Shown one piece after another: positions 8,589-17,143 of a DNA stretch of 64,000 nt. The notes under the pieces are model-generated. The model searched no databases, had not been told where the DNA came from, and worked only from the letters and a program-made list of their open reading frames with translations. Source of the DNA: Betaproteobacteria bacterium. GTDB lineage: Bacteria > Pseudomonadota > Gammaproteobacteria > Burkholderiales > Burkholderiaceae_D. The stretch lies in NCBI GenBank assembly GCA_025362735.1, contig JANYFL010000017.1:62001-126000 (forward strand). Direction: 5' to 3'. Position numbers and translations under genes: made by a program. Numbering within the stretch: the stretch's first letter is position 1; the number at the start of each line of letters is the position of its first letter.

Positions 8589-9104
8589 ATGGCAACCGCA
8601 ACGAAAAAGACGACCAAGCCCATTGCTCCAGTTAAAGCGCAAGAGGCCACGGCCTTGCTGCGTGCAGACCACAAACGCGTCAGCGATTTATTTGCTGAAT
8701 ATGAAAAAACACGATCAGTCACGAAAAAGAAAAAAATCGTTTCTGAAATATGCACAGAGCTCAGTGTTCATGCATAGGTCGAGGAAGAAATTTTCTATCC
8801 GGCTATCAAGGCGGCCTTGAAGGACAAAGAACTGGTTCCTGAGGCAACGGTCGAGCATGCAACCTTGAAAGACCTGATTGCTCAAGTCGAAGGGGTCGAA
8901 CCCGAGGGTGAGATGTTCGATGCCAAGATCAAAGTGTTATCTGAATATGTGAAACATCATGTCAAAGAAGAGCAGAACGAAATTTTTCCAAAGGCGAAGG
9001 CAACCAGTCTGGACATGAGAGAACTCGGTGTCCAGTTACTTGAAAGAAAAAAAGCGATTCTTGCGGAACGCACCTCTCCTTTTTTTGTTATGCCTTCCCT
9101 TTAA
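8589..9104 (+). pseudogene. Hemerythrin HHE-domain gene interrupted by an amber codon
   Basis: The reading frame of 171 sense codons encodes an oxygen- or iron-binding hemerythrin-like protein but carries TAG at 8775-8777. The upstream part ends ...ELSVHA and the downstream part continues VEEEIFYPAIKAALK in the same frame. The related gene at 38256 has Gln in this place (IHTQIEEEIFYP), so a CAG-to-TAG change explains it. HHE ligand candidates are His28 (RADHKR), His61 (SVHA), the EEEIF glutamates, His in VEHATL, and HHVKEEQ. Without suppression only a 62-residue fragment is made; restart at a downstream TTG is possible but lacks a ribosome site. Confidence 0.85.
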
Positions 9105-9115
9105 GAAAGAATCTC

Positions 9116-9937
9116 ATGACAACGATCACTACAAAAGATCAGACTGAACTCTATCTAAAGAATTGGGGCACAGGCCGTCCGGTCATTCTGCTGCATGGTT
9201 GGCCACTGTCATCCGATAGCTGGGATGATCAGGCGATGGCGATTGCTGAAGCCGGTTATCGCGCGATTGCCTATGACCGGCGTGGCTTTGGGCGCTCCTC
9301 ACAGCCTTGGGGCGGTTATAACTATGACACGCTGGCTGATGATCTGGCCGCAGTGATCGAGTACGCTGGTGCGCAGGATGCCGTGCTTGTGGGCTTCTCG
9401 ATGGGCGGTGGCGAAGTGGCTCGATATATGTCCCGGCATGCTGGCAAGTCGGTCGCCAAAGCGGTGCTCGTGTCTTCGGTTGTGCCGTTCATGTTAAAAA
9501 CAGAGGACAACCCGCACGGTACTGAATCCACTGTTTTCGATGAAATGACAAAGGGAATGAAGGAAGACCGTGCCGAGTTTTTTGGCGGGTTTTTCAAAGA
9601 CTTTTTCGGCGTGGGTTTGCTTTCCAGTCCCGTCAGTGATGAGCTGCTTGATTGGGTTCGCAGCGTCTCGATGCAAGCCAGCCTGAAGGCGACCCTTGAA
9701 TGTGCAAAGTCTTTCGCATCGACTGATTTTCGACCCGATCTACAGGCGTTCAAAGTTCCAACGCTGATCATTCATGGGACGGATGACAAGACTGTGCCCA
9801 TCGACGCTTCCGGTCGGGCGGCAGCCAAAGGGATTGCGCAGTCCACACTGATCGAATACGAAGGCGCACCTCACGGCCTGTTCGCGACACACAAAGAGCG
9901 CTTGACCAATGACCTGCTCGATTACCTCAGAAAATGA
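9116..9937 (+). CDS. Alpha/beta hydrolase, non-heme chloroperoxidase/arylesterase type
   Basis: A 273-residue hydrolase with HGWPLSSDSW near residue 27, the nucleophile elbow GFSMGG (Ser95), an Asp in the IIHGTDDKTVP strand, and a C-terminal His in GAPHGLF. This triad and the YDRRGFGRSSQPW segment match the cofactor-free haloperoxidase/arylesterase branch. Likely cytoplasmic. It lies 12 bases after the broken hemerythrin gene and ends with a hairpin. Natural substrate unknown; peroxidase names in this family usually reflect a side activity. Confidence 0.9.
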   Translation: MTTITTKDQTELYLKNWGTGRPVILLHGWPLSSDSWDDQAMAIAEAGYRAIAYDRRGFGRSSQPWGGYNYDTLADDLAAVIEYAGAQDAVLVGFSMGGGEVARYMSRHAGKSVAKAVLVSSVVPFMLKTEDNPHGTESTVFDEMTKGMKEDRAEFFGGFFKDFFGVGLLSSPVSDELLDWVRSVSMQASLKATLECAKSFASTDFRPDLQAFKVPTLIIHGTDDKTVPIDASGRAAAKGIAQSTLIEYEGAPHGLFATHKERLTNDLLDYLRK

Positions 9938-9945
9938 GTGTTAGC

Positions 9946-9962
9946 GGCGAACGATGTTCGCC
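9946..9962 (+). terminator. Hairpin after the hydrolase gene
   Basis: GGCGAAC and its perfect complement GTTCGCC flank a 3-base loop 9 bases after the stop codon. The T tract is short (GTTT), so this is a modest terminator candidate. Confidence 0.55.
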
Positions 9963-10099
9963 CCGTTTACGTTGGTGAGAACTAGTCCCTTGAATCGTCA
10001 CTGTTGTAGGAGGCGGACCACAATCAAAGCCGATCATCACTGATGGTGAGAAGTGGCTGTGGCGACGATGATGACTTCATTGAGTCGAAGGAGTGGCAC

Positions 10100-10624
10100 A
10101 TGAAGATTGAAGTTCAAAAGAATGCAGACCTTAATAAACTTGGTGAATTGATCAAGGATATTTCAGTTCCGATGCTGACTCAGCGTGATTCGTCGGGACG
10201 CATAGTGAGTAAACCCATGTCCTTATTGGAAATGGATGCTGAAGGTGCAATGTGGTTCTTTACTGACCAACGTTTGACCAATTCTGACGAGATGGCGTCA
10301 GCGGCCAATTTAAGTTTTGCCGATCACAGCAATGCGACCTATGTCTCAATCACAGGCTATGGCGAAATCGTCTATGACCATGCGCGCATTGAGCGCTTGT
10401 GGACATCTTTCGCAAAACCCTGGCTCCTTGACGGTCCAGATTCACCTAACTTGGTTCTTTTGAAGTTTATTCCGAACGCTGCTGAATATTGGGACAGCCC
10501 AAGCAGCAAGATGATTCGAATGTTTGCTGTGGCTGCCTCAGTGGTCTCTGGGAGGATTATCGGACTTGGCGAGCACGTGACTCTGACAAATCTTTCAAGA
10601 CCTTCTGTAGAAATTACGCTTTAG
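10100..10624 (+). CDS. Pyridoxamine-phosphate-oxidase-like (general stress protein 26 type) protein
   Basis: A 174-residue split-barrel flavin-binding-like protein. The segments MLTQRDSSGRIVSKPM, MWFFTDQRLTNSDEMA and LLKFIPNAAEYWDSP are typical of the general stress protein 26 branch of the PNPOx-like family, which binds FMN or F420-type cofactors. The ATG at 10100 is preferred because GAAGGAG lies 6 bases upstream; an in-frame ATG at 10043 would add a non-conserved acidic leader. It stands alone between two hairpin-bounded units. Confidence 0.87.
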   Translation: MKIEVQKNADLNKLGELIKDISVPMLTQRDSSGRIVSKPMSLLEMDAEGAMWFFTDQRLTNSDEMASAANLSFADHSNATYVSITGYGEIVYDHARIERLWTSFAKPWLLDGPDSPNLVLLKFIPNAAEYWDSPSSKMIRMFAVAASVVSGRIIGLGEHVTLTNLSRPSVEITL

Positions 10625-10774
10625 CTTTGGCAATGCATGGGAGAGATGCACGCCAGGAAATTAGAAATTCTCTCATTCACACTACCTCTACCGGACATCC
10701 TATTTTTTGTTCCGGCTTTTAACGGATATTCGTTGCATCCGTATCACGTCTTTAATTTTTGAACAGGATAAACC

Positions 10775-11095
10775 ATGAAACATTCAACTCTAATCAAGAC
10801 ATTGCCTTTTGTATTGTCATCCGCATTTGTTCTGAGCGCATGTGAAAAGCCCACGGTCGTCAATAACGTTCCACCTGCGCCAAGCACTACGGTAACGGTA
10901 CCCGGGCCTGCTGGTCCTGCCGGAGCAACTGGTGCCCCAGGCAGCGATGGCTACACCGGTGCGACCGGCAATACAGGTGCAACAGGCGCTACCGGCACGC
11001 AAGGTAATACAGGCAATACCGGCAACACCGGAGCCAAGGGCGCACCCGGTGAAGGCACCACCGTGGTTGTCGTGCCACCAGAGCCTGCCAAGTAA
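10775..11095 (+). CDS. Collagen-like lipoprotein
   Basis: A 106-residue lipoprotein with a signal peptide ending in LSAC (Cys23), a Pro/Val-rich spacer, and about 16 Gly-X-Y triplets at roughly residues 44-93 (PAG, ATG, NTG, AKG). The end is a Val-rich strand and a Pro-rich tail. Gly-X-Y repeats form collagen-like trimers, so a short rod on the outer membrane or in the periplasm is likely. Biological role unknown. The stop codon is inside a 3x11-bp tandem repeat. Confidence 0.85.
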   Translation: MKHSTLIKTLPFVLSSAFVLSACEKPTVVNNVPPAPSTTVTVPGPAGPAGATGAPGSDGYTGATGNTGATGATGTQGNTGNTGNTGAKGAPGEGTTVVVVPPEPAK

Positions 11096-11122
11096 GGCAG
11101 AAGTAAGGCCGAAGTAAGACTC
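11090..11122 (+). repeat. Three tandem 11-bp repeats over a stop codon
   Basis: AAGTAAGGCAG, AAGTAAGGCCG and AAGTAAGACTC follow each other without gaps. The first contains the TAA of the collagen-like gene. Slippage here would change the 3' leader but not the protein. Confidence 0.8.
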
Positions 11123-11146
11123 TAATAAATAAACGAGGAGAAAATC

Positions 11147-11305
11147 ATGAGTTTGGGAACCATACTATTAATCGTTCTGGTTTTGATGCTAATTGGCGCA
11201 TTTCCAGCTTGGCCGCATAGTAGTGGCTGGGGCTACGGACCCGTTGGTGGATTAGGGCTCGTGGTGATTATCGTTGTCGTATTGTTGTTGATGGGACGCT
11301 TATGA
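11147..11305 (+). CDS. DUF3309 small membrane protein
   Basis: A 52-residue protein with the DUF3309 signature: an N-terminal hydrophobic segment ([18 protein letters not shown]), the central [12 protein letters not shown], and a second hydrophobic segment. Such two-helix proteins are widespread in proteobacteria and have no known function. GAGGAG lies 8 bases before the ATG. Its TGA overlaps the ATG of the sugar-dehydrogenase-like gene by four bases (ATGA), which suggests translational coupling. Confidence 0.9.
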   Translation: MSLGTILLIVLVLMLIGAFPAWPHSSGWGYGPVGGLGLVVIIVVVLLLMGRL

Positions 11306-12687
11306 AGTTTCGCTTCCGGCCTTCGATCAGGCTGGTTTGCGATCCCACCCAGATCGGCTCGAATACGCTGGCTCGAATGCGAAACGGCATTCTGGTCAGC
11401 GTATTTGCTATTTTTAGTCTTGCCGCATGCGGTGAAATGGCTACGCTACCGCTTGCAGCAGGTACAGGGCCGCAACCGACCTTGCCTGAACCGCGACCGA
11501 CGCTGATTCCCACGCTGAATATTGCCCCTGCAACAGGTTGGCCCGTTGGAGCCACGCCGCAAGCGGCAGCGGGCACTCAAGTGACTGCCTTTGCGAGTGG
11601 TCTCGATCATCCGCGCTGGCTCTACGTTCTGCCCAATGGCGATGTGCTGGTGGCCGAAACCAATGCGCCACCCAAGCCGGAAGATGCACAGGGAATCAAG
11701 GGCTGGGTGATGGGAAGAGTGATGGGAAGGGCCGGTGCCGCTGCGCCGAGTGCGAACCGGATTACCTTGCTGCGCGATACCAGTGGTGATGGCGTCGCCG
11801 ATAAACGCTTTGTATTTTTGTCAGGATTAAATTCGCCTTTCGGAATGGCGCTTGTGGGCAATGATTTTTATGTTGCCGACTCAGATGCAATATGGCGATT
11901 CCAATACACCACCGGTGATACAAAAATCACGACGCCGGGCGTTAAAGTCATCGATCTACCTGCAGGGCCGATCAATCATCACTGGACCAAAAATCTCATT
12001 GCAAGTCTGGACGGAAGCAAACTCTACGTGACCGTGGGTTCAAACAGCAACGTGGCCGAACGCGGTATAGAAGCCGAGTTTGAGCGTGCTGCGATCTGGG
12101 AAGTGGACATTCGCAGTGGCTCACATCGCATTTTTGCATCGGGTCTGCGCAATCCCAATGGCATGGCCTGGCAGTCTTCCACCAAGGCATTGTGGACTGT
12201 CGTGAACGAGCGCGATGAACTCGGCAGCGATCTGGTTCCAGACTACCTGACCTCAGTGCGTGATGGCGGCTTCTATGGCTGGCCCTATAGCTACTTCGGT
12301 CAGCATGTGGATGAGCGCGTGAAACCACAGCAACCGAGTCTGGTGGCGCGGGCCATTATTCCTGACTACGCGCTCGGCCCACATACGGCCTCATTAGGAT
12401 TAGTTTCGTCGATTGGAACATCGCTACCTGCTGCATTTGCAAATGGCATGTTCATTGGTCAGCACGGTTCATGGAACCGCCGCCCGCATAGTGGCTATAA
12501 AGTGATCTTCGTTCCTTTCAATAATGGCAAACCCTCCGGAAAACCCGTGGATGTGCTGACCGGTTTTTTGAGTGAGGAGGGTAATGCGCATGGCCGACCG
12601 GTTGGTGTAGCGCTCGATGCTCAGGGTGCCTTGCTCGTGGCCGATGATGTGGGCAATGTCGTGTGGCGGGTCAGTTCGCGGCATTAA
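11302..12687 (+). CDS. PQQ-type sugar (sorbosone) dehydrogenase-like lipoprotein
   Basis: A 461-residue protein of the glucose/sorbosone dehydrogenase beta-propeller family, which oxidises sugars or aldehydes with PQQ in the periplasm. Features include the [20 protein letters not shown] opening strand, [28 protein letters not shown] and QHGSWNR. A lipobox (FSLAAC) about 42 residues from this start suggests lipid anchoring. An ATG at 11377 would give a more typical lipoprotein signal; the 11302 start is kept because it overlaps the DUF3309 stop. It is probably co-transcribed with the cardiolipin synthase gene 15 bases downstream. Confidence 0.85.
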   Translation: MKFRFRPSIRLVCDPTQIGSNTLARMRNGILVSVFAIFSLAACGEMATLPLAAGTGPQPTLPEPRPTLIPTLNIAPATGWPVGATPQAAAGTQVTAFASGLDHPRWLYVLPNGDVLVAETNAPPKPEDAQGIKGWVMGRVMGRAGAAAPSANRITLLRDTSGDGVADKRFVFLSGLNSPFGMALVGNDFYVADSDAIWRFQYTTGDTKITTPGVKVIDLPAGPINHHWTKNLIASLDGSKLYVTVGSNSNVAERGIEAEFERAAIWEVDIRSGSHRIFASGLRNPNGMAWQSSTKALWTVVNERDELGSDLVPDYLTSVRDGGFYGWPYSYFGQHVDERVKPQQPSLVARAIIPDYALGPHTASLGLVSSIGTSLPAAFANGMFIGQHGSWNRRPHSGYKVIFVPFNNGKPSGKPVDVLTGFLSEEGNAHGRPVGVALDAQGALLVADDVGNVVWRVSSRH

Positions 12688-12702
12688 GCGGAAGGGGGGA
12701 GC

Positions 12703-14196
12703 ATGATTTTCAAATTACCGGATCGGCCCAATTTACGCTTGCGTTTGTTTTTGAAATTTGGTTTGCTCTCGTTCATTCTGGGCTTGTTGATCGTCGGTTG
12801 CAGTAGCCTGCCCACCATCGTGCCCGATCTGGCGCGCTCCAGTAAACCCGTGCAGCTGGCCGGAGCACGCGGCCCGCTATCTGCTTCGCAAAGCAAGGCG
12901 ATCATCACGGGTCTTAAGAGTCGTGGCAAAGACACTGACATTCTTGATCGCCATCTGGCCATTGAAGAAGCGATCGTCGGCAGTCCATTGACGACAGGTA
13001 ATCAGGTTGTTTTATTACAGAATGGCCCGGCCACCTATCGTGCGATGTTTGCTGCCATTGCAGCGGCACGTGATCACATCAACATGGAGACTTATATCCT
13101 GGAAGATGACGCAATTGGTCAGCGTTTTGCCCAGGCACTGATCGACAAACAACGTCAAGGTGTACAGGTCAATCTGATTTACGACAGCGCAGGTACGGTC
13201 GGAACACCTGCCGCATTTTTTCAACGTCTGAAAGATAGCGGCATTCGCGTACTCGAATTCAATCCTATCAACCCCCTGGCAGCGCGTAAGGGCTGGGAAC
13301 TGAATCAACGTGACCACCGCAAGCTATTGATCGTGGATGGACGCACAGCGTTTCTCGGTGGGATCAACATCAGCAGTGTTTATTCCGGCGGTTCTTTTGG
13401 TCATGGTTCTGGTGGCTCTGCTCCTGCCAGAAAAACCAAAGCCGAACCGCGAAAAGAAGCCGCAGACGAATCTGATACTGAATCTGCTGTGGAAGCTGAA
13501 GTCAGCCTGGCATGGCGTGATACAGATATTCAACTGCAAGGACCGGTTGTCGCCGAATTTCAAAAATTATTTATTGAGACCTGGAATAATCAAAAAGGAG
13601 AACCACTGCCTCCCAGAAATTATTTTCCTCCGCCAGAAAGCCCCGGACATCAAGTCGTACGTGCGATTGGCAGTTCACCCGACGAGCCATACAGCTTGAT
13701 CTACGCCACGCTCCTTTCGGCGATCACCAATGCAGAAATCAGTGTGCAGTTGACCAACGCCTATTTTGTCCCTGATCCGCAATTGCTTGCGGCCCTTGAA
13801 GCGGCAGCACAGCGTGGTGTTGATGTGAAATTGATTTTGCCCAGCCAGACCGATTCCTGGCTGGTGTTCCACGCCGGACGTAACTATTACGAACAATTGT
13901 TGCGTGCCGGAGTGAAGATTTATGAACGACGCGGGGTGATCCTGCATTCCAAAACGGCACTCATTGACGGTGTATGGGCGACTGTGGGTTCAACCAATCT
14001 CGACTGGCGCAGCTTCTTGCACAACCATGAGTTGAACGCGGTCGTACTCGGCCCCGAATTTGGCAATCAGGTGCAGGCGATGTTCGACAAGGATCTGGCC
14101 GCATCCAACCCGATCACGCTCGAGCAATGGGAACAACGCACGCTCGATATGCACATCAAGGAGTGGTTCGCGCGAGTTTGGCAATACTGGTTGTAA
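12703..14196 (+). CDS. Cardiolipin synthase / phospholipase D-family protein
   Basis: A 497-residue enzyme with two HKD motifs, His205 in DHRKLLIVDG and His415 in LHSKTALIDG, the hallmark of phospholipase D-type cardiolipin synthases that join two phosphatidylglycerols. The N-terminus is a hydrophobic segment ending in a lipobox-like VGCSS, so it is membrane-tethered. A charged insertion (about residues 235-265, rich in Lys/Glu/Ala) lies between the domains. The ribosome site GGGGGAG is strong. Cardiolipin synthesis fits the envelope-stress theme of the neighbourhood. The exact branch (ClsA, B or C) was not resolved. Confidence 0.88.
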   Translation: MIFKLPDRPNLRLRLFLKFGLLSFILGLLIVGCSSLPTIVPDLARSSKPVQLAGARGPLSASQSKAIITGLKSRGKDTDILDRHLAIEEAIVGSPLTTGNQVVLLQNGPATYRAMFAAIAAARDHINMETYILEDDAIGQRFAQALIDKQRQGVQVNLIYDSAGTVGTPAAFFQRLKDSGIRVLEFNPINPLAARKGWELNQRDHRKLLIVDGRTAFLGGINISSVYSGGSFGHGSGGSAPARKTKAEPRKEAADESDTESAVEAEVSLAWRDTDIQLQGPVVAEFQKLFIETWNNQKGEPLPPRNYFPPPESPGHQVVRAIGSSPDEPYSLIYATLLSAITNAEISVQLTNAYFVPDPQLLAALEAAAQRGVDVKLILPSQTDSWLVFHAGRNYYEQLLRAGVKIYERRGVILHSKTALIDGVWATVGSTNLDWRSFLHNHELNAVVLGPEFGNQVQAMFDKDLAASNPITLEQWEQRTLDMHIKEWFARVWQYWL

Positions 14197-14233
14197 CGAT
14201 TTGCTACGTACAAATTTGGAACAAAAAACGCTA

Positions 14234-14253
14234 TTTGTTCGATAACGTACAGA
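14234..14253 (+). promoter_or_regulatory. CRP-like palindrome, copy 2
   Basis: TTTGTTCG-ATAA-CGTACAGA matches the palindrome consensus. It lies 54 bases before the WXXGXW gene. TATACA at 14278-14283 is a possible -10, with a spacing slightly longer than at copy 1. Confidence 0.6.
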
Positions 14254-14307
14254 CAAATTATTTTCAGGCTCAGATTCTATACAAGAGTTAAACCATGAAA
14301 GTCTCAC

Positions 14308-15396
14308 ATGAAATCTCTACTGAGCCGTGTTGCGTTCCTACTCGTGCTACTTGTACCCATCGGAGCTTGGTCACAAGTATCAATTTTTATCAGCGTCGCG
14401 CCGCCCCCGCTTCTAATTTATGACCAACCATTGGTTCCAGGTGACGGCTACATCTGGATGCCGGGCTATTGGGTTTGGAGTCCGTCTGATGATGATTACT
14501 ACTGGGTGCCTGGAACGTGGGTACTGGCACCAAACGTCGGTGAACTTTGGACGCCTGGGTATTGGGCTTTTGAAAATTCAGGCTATTTTTGGCACCGTGG
14601 CTACTGGAGTTTTTCTGTTGGCTTCTATGGAGGCCTGAACTACGGCTACGGCTATACGGGTACGGGGTATCAGGGTGGCCGCTGGAATCATGGAATTTTT
14701 GAATACAACCGTGCGGCCAGCAACGTCAATACGACGGTCATCCACAATGTCTATAACGCTCCGGTATTAAATCGAACCCGGGCGTCCCATGTGAGCTTCA
14801 ATGGTGGGGCTTCTGGTGAGCGCGCCCGTCCCACAGCGCCTCAGATCAAGATGCGCAATTCGGAACATACGGGGCCAACTGCAGAACAATTACAGCATGA
14901 GCGTCAGGCATTGACGACTCGTACGCAGAAGGCTTCATATAGTCGTGAGGCTCCCCCCATTGCTGCGACACCCAAACCTTCCGCATTCGCAGCCCCTGGA
15001 GTTGAACATACTCGTACCAATACGGGGCCACAGAAACAGTCGCAGCAAGAACCGCAGCAACGGATTCCACTACGGACGCAGCAAGAATTGCCGCGACGCT
15101 CGCAGCAAGCACCGCAGCAAAAGACACAGGAAGCGCCACAACAACGTTCTGAGCAGGTGCCACAACAACGGACTCAGAATCAACCACAGCAGCGCATGCA
15201 AAAGGAACCACAACAACAAGCGCCACAGCAGCGGCCAGAGCGGGCACTACACCAACGAATACAGAATCAACCACAGCAACGAAATGAACAGGCGCCACAG
15301 CAACAAACTGAGCAAGCACCACAGCAACGGAGCGAGCGTGAGCCGCAACGGTCGAAGAACCACGGGCCAGATAATCGTGACGAAAAGTCACGATAG
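14308..15396 (+). CDS. WXXGXW-repeat protein with Gln-rich tail
   Basis: A 362-residue secreted protein. After a signal peptide (about residues 1-22) come tryptophan- and tyrosine-rich repeats (WMPGYWVW, WVPGTWVL, WTPGYWAF, WHRGYWSF), the pattern of the YXWGXW/WXXGXW family. Residues from about 225 to 355 are a low-complexity tail built on PQQRSEQ-like units encoded by degenerate 12-15-base repeats. Role unknown; probably an envelope or surface-associated factor. No good ribosome site precedes the ATG. A CRP-like palindrome lies in its leader. Confidence 0.85.
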   Translation: MKSLLSRVAFLLVLLVPIGAWSQVSIFISVAPPPLLIYDQPLVPGDGYIWMPGYWVWSPSDDDYYWVPGTWVLAPNVGELWTPGYWAFENSGYFWHRGYWSFSVGFYGGLNYGYGYTGTGYQGGRWNHGIFEYNRAASNVNTTVIHNVYNAPVLNRTRASHVSFNGGASGERARPTAPQIKMRNSEHTGPTAEQLQHERQALTTRTQKASYSREAPPIAATPKPSAFAAPGVEHTRTNTGPQKQSQQEPQQRIPLRTQQELPRRSQQAPQQKTQEAPQQRSEQVPQQRTQNQPQQRMQKEPQQQAPQQRPERALHQRIQNQPQQRNEQAPQQQTEQAPQQRSEREPQRSKNHGPDNRDEKSR

Positions 15397-15459
15397 GAAG
15401 AGCCAAGCCACCTCGATATGAATGAATTCGGGACTAATGAGAATCGCAAAGCGACTCCT

Positions 15460-15473
15460 TTGATTTGGATCAA
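15460..15473 (+). promoter_or_regulatory. Perfect FNR/ANR box with -10 element
   Basis: TTGAT-TTGG-ATCAA is an exact match to the FNR/ANR consensus. TATAGT at 15495-15500 is a good -10 whose centre lies 31 bases downstream of the box centre, so the box would sit at about -41.5, the class II activating position. It precedes the phosphate acetyltransferase and acetate kinase genes and predicts anaerobic induction. Confidence 0.88.
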
Positions 15474-15742
15474 TGCTTGCGGCAAGCTGAAATTTATAGT
15501 TTGAATGTGTATGCCTGCGCAGCATTTGCGCAAGGCTCTGAAAAGTTACAGCAGATCTTCATATTCTTAATCCGATCAATCTTATGAGCGAATCAAAACG
15601 TTGCATTTCATCGGTTTCGCTTCAAACTTTCAAGCACCCTGGAAAATTAATATCAGATGAAAAAATACAGCTGCTGTATCCACCGATCCATCGGTACCTA
15701 CGTGCTGCAGAAATGACTGAGGCCATGCCGACGCAGAGCGAT

Positions 15743-17143
15743 ATGGACATGATCGAAAACCATACCTTTGACGAAATCAAGCTTGGCGACAGTGCAAGCC
15801 TGGAGCGCACTCTTAAAGCTGAAGACATTCAGCTCTTTGCCGCGATGTCTGGTGATGTCAATCCGGCGCACGTTGACTCCGAGTATGCCAACAACACGCA
15901 GTTTCACGGCATCATCGCTCATGGCATGTGGGGCGCGGCCCTGATCTCCACAGTACTCGGTACCGAATACCCCGGCCCGGGGGCGATTTATATGGGACAA
16001 AGTCTGCGCTTTGTACGGCCGGTGCATATTGGCGACACCATTCAGGTGAGTGTCACGGTCACTGCAAAGGATGAGAAAAATCATCATGTGACGCTGGATT
16101 GCCGCTGTACCAACCAGCGCGGCGAGGATGTGATTACCGGCAGCGCACTGGTACTTGCTCCAACCGAAAAGGTGAGTCGCCCGCGCATGACGACCATGCA
16201 GGTCCACATGACGGACAAGGATTTGCGCTACCGGCAATTGCTTGCCTTGACTGCCGGACTGGCGCCAATCCGTGTCGCCGTGGTTCACCCTTGCAGCGAA
16301 GATGCCCTGCGTGGCGCAGTCGAGGCTGCGGAGATGGGATTGATCGTACCCATTCTGATCGGACCGGAAAGCCGGATTCGCGCGCTGGCCGCTACGGCAA
16401 AAATCGATCTCGCTAATTTCCGGTTCGTCAACACGCCACACAGCCACGCAGCTGCGGCGCAGGCCGTTGTTCTAGCGCGCAATGGCGAGGTGCAGGCTCT
16501 GATGAAGGGCAGCTTGCATACCGATGAACTGATGGCTGAAGTGCTCAAGACCGTGGGCGGCCTGCGTACCGACCGGCGCGTCAGTCATGTTTACCTCCTT
16601 GACGTTCCTGCGTATCCAAGGCCACTGTTGATCAGTGACGCGGCCATCAATATCGAACCTGACCTTGATGCCAAGTGCGACATTGTGCGCAACGCGATTG
16701 ATCTGGCCCATGCCATTGGCATCGCTGCGCCCAAGGTAGCGATCCTCGCTGCGGTCGAAACTGTGAATGCAAAAATGCGCTCGACACTCGATGCTGCTGC
16801 GCTGTGCAAGATGGCGGATCGTGGTCAGATCACCGGTGGCATTGTCGACGGACCGTTAGCGTTTGATAACGCGGTCTCGATGCAGGCAGCCAAGGACAAA
16901 GACATCGTCTCGCCCGTCGCAGGCCAGGCCGATATCCTGATTGCACCTGACCTGGAAGCGGCCAACATGATCGCCAAGCAGTTGCAATACCTCGCCGATG
17001 CGCAATCTGCCGGTCTGGTTATGGGCGCACGTGTACCGATCATCCTGACCAGTCGGGCCGATGGGCCGATGGCCCGGATTGCATCGTGCGCACTGGCCTT
17101 GCTGGTGGTCAAGGCCAAGACGGCAGTGTGTGTGGAGTCTTGA
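15743..17143 (+). CDS. Fused MaoC-like hydratase / phosphate acetyl(butyryl)transferase
   Basis: A protein of about 466 residues from this start. Residues 1-145 form a MaoC hotdog domain (FAAMSGDVNPAHVDSEYA, FHGIIAHGMWGAALIS), and residues 160-466 form a phosphate acetyl/butyryltransferase domain ending in the LTSRADGPMARIASCALALL motif. The fusion is known in proteobacteria. The transferase converts acyl-CoA and phosphate to acyl-phosphate, which the adjoining kinase uses to make ATP. Frame extends upstream to 15584, but those residues are not family-like; starts at 15713 and 15749 are alternatives. It is controlled by an FNR box. Confidence 0.9.
   Translation: MDMIENHTFDEIKLGDSASLERTLKAEDIQLFAAMSGDVNPAHVDSEYANNTQFHGIIAHGMWGAALISTVLGTEYPGPGAIYMGQSLRFVRPVHIGDTIQVSVTVTAKDEKNHHVTLDCRCTNQRGEDVITGSALVLAPTEKVSRPRMTTMQVHMTDKDLRYRQLLALTAGLAPIRVAVVHPCSEDALRGAVEAAEMGLIVPILIGPESRIRALAATAKIDLANFRFVNTPHSHAAAAQAVVLARNGEVQALMKGSLHTDELMAEVLKTVGGLRTDRRVSHVYLLDVPAYPRPLLISDAAINIEPDLDAKCDIVRNAIDLAHAIGIAAPKVAILAAVETVNAKMRSTLDAAALCKMADRGQITGGIVDGPLAFDNAVSMQAAKDKDIVSPVAGQADILIAPDLEAANMIAKQLQYLADAQSAGLVMGARVPIILTSRADGPMARIASCALALLVVKAKTAVCVES

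Noticed and set aside
15000-15360. Regular CAA/CAG-rich repeats that could be taken for a CRISPR array
   Set aside because: They are in frame and encode the Gln-rich tail of the WXXGXW protein; units vary in length and there are no unique spacers.
15506-15525. TGTGTATG-CCTG-CGCAGCAT as another CRP-like palindrome
   Set aside because: The right arm matches too few positions, and it lies at or after the start predicted by the FNR box and -10.
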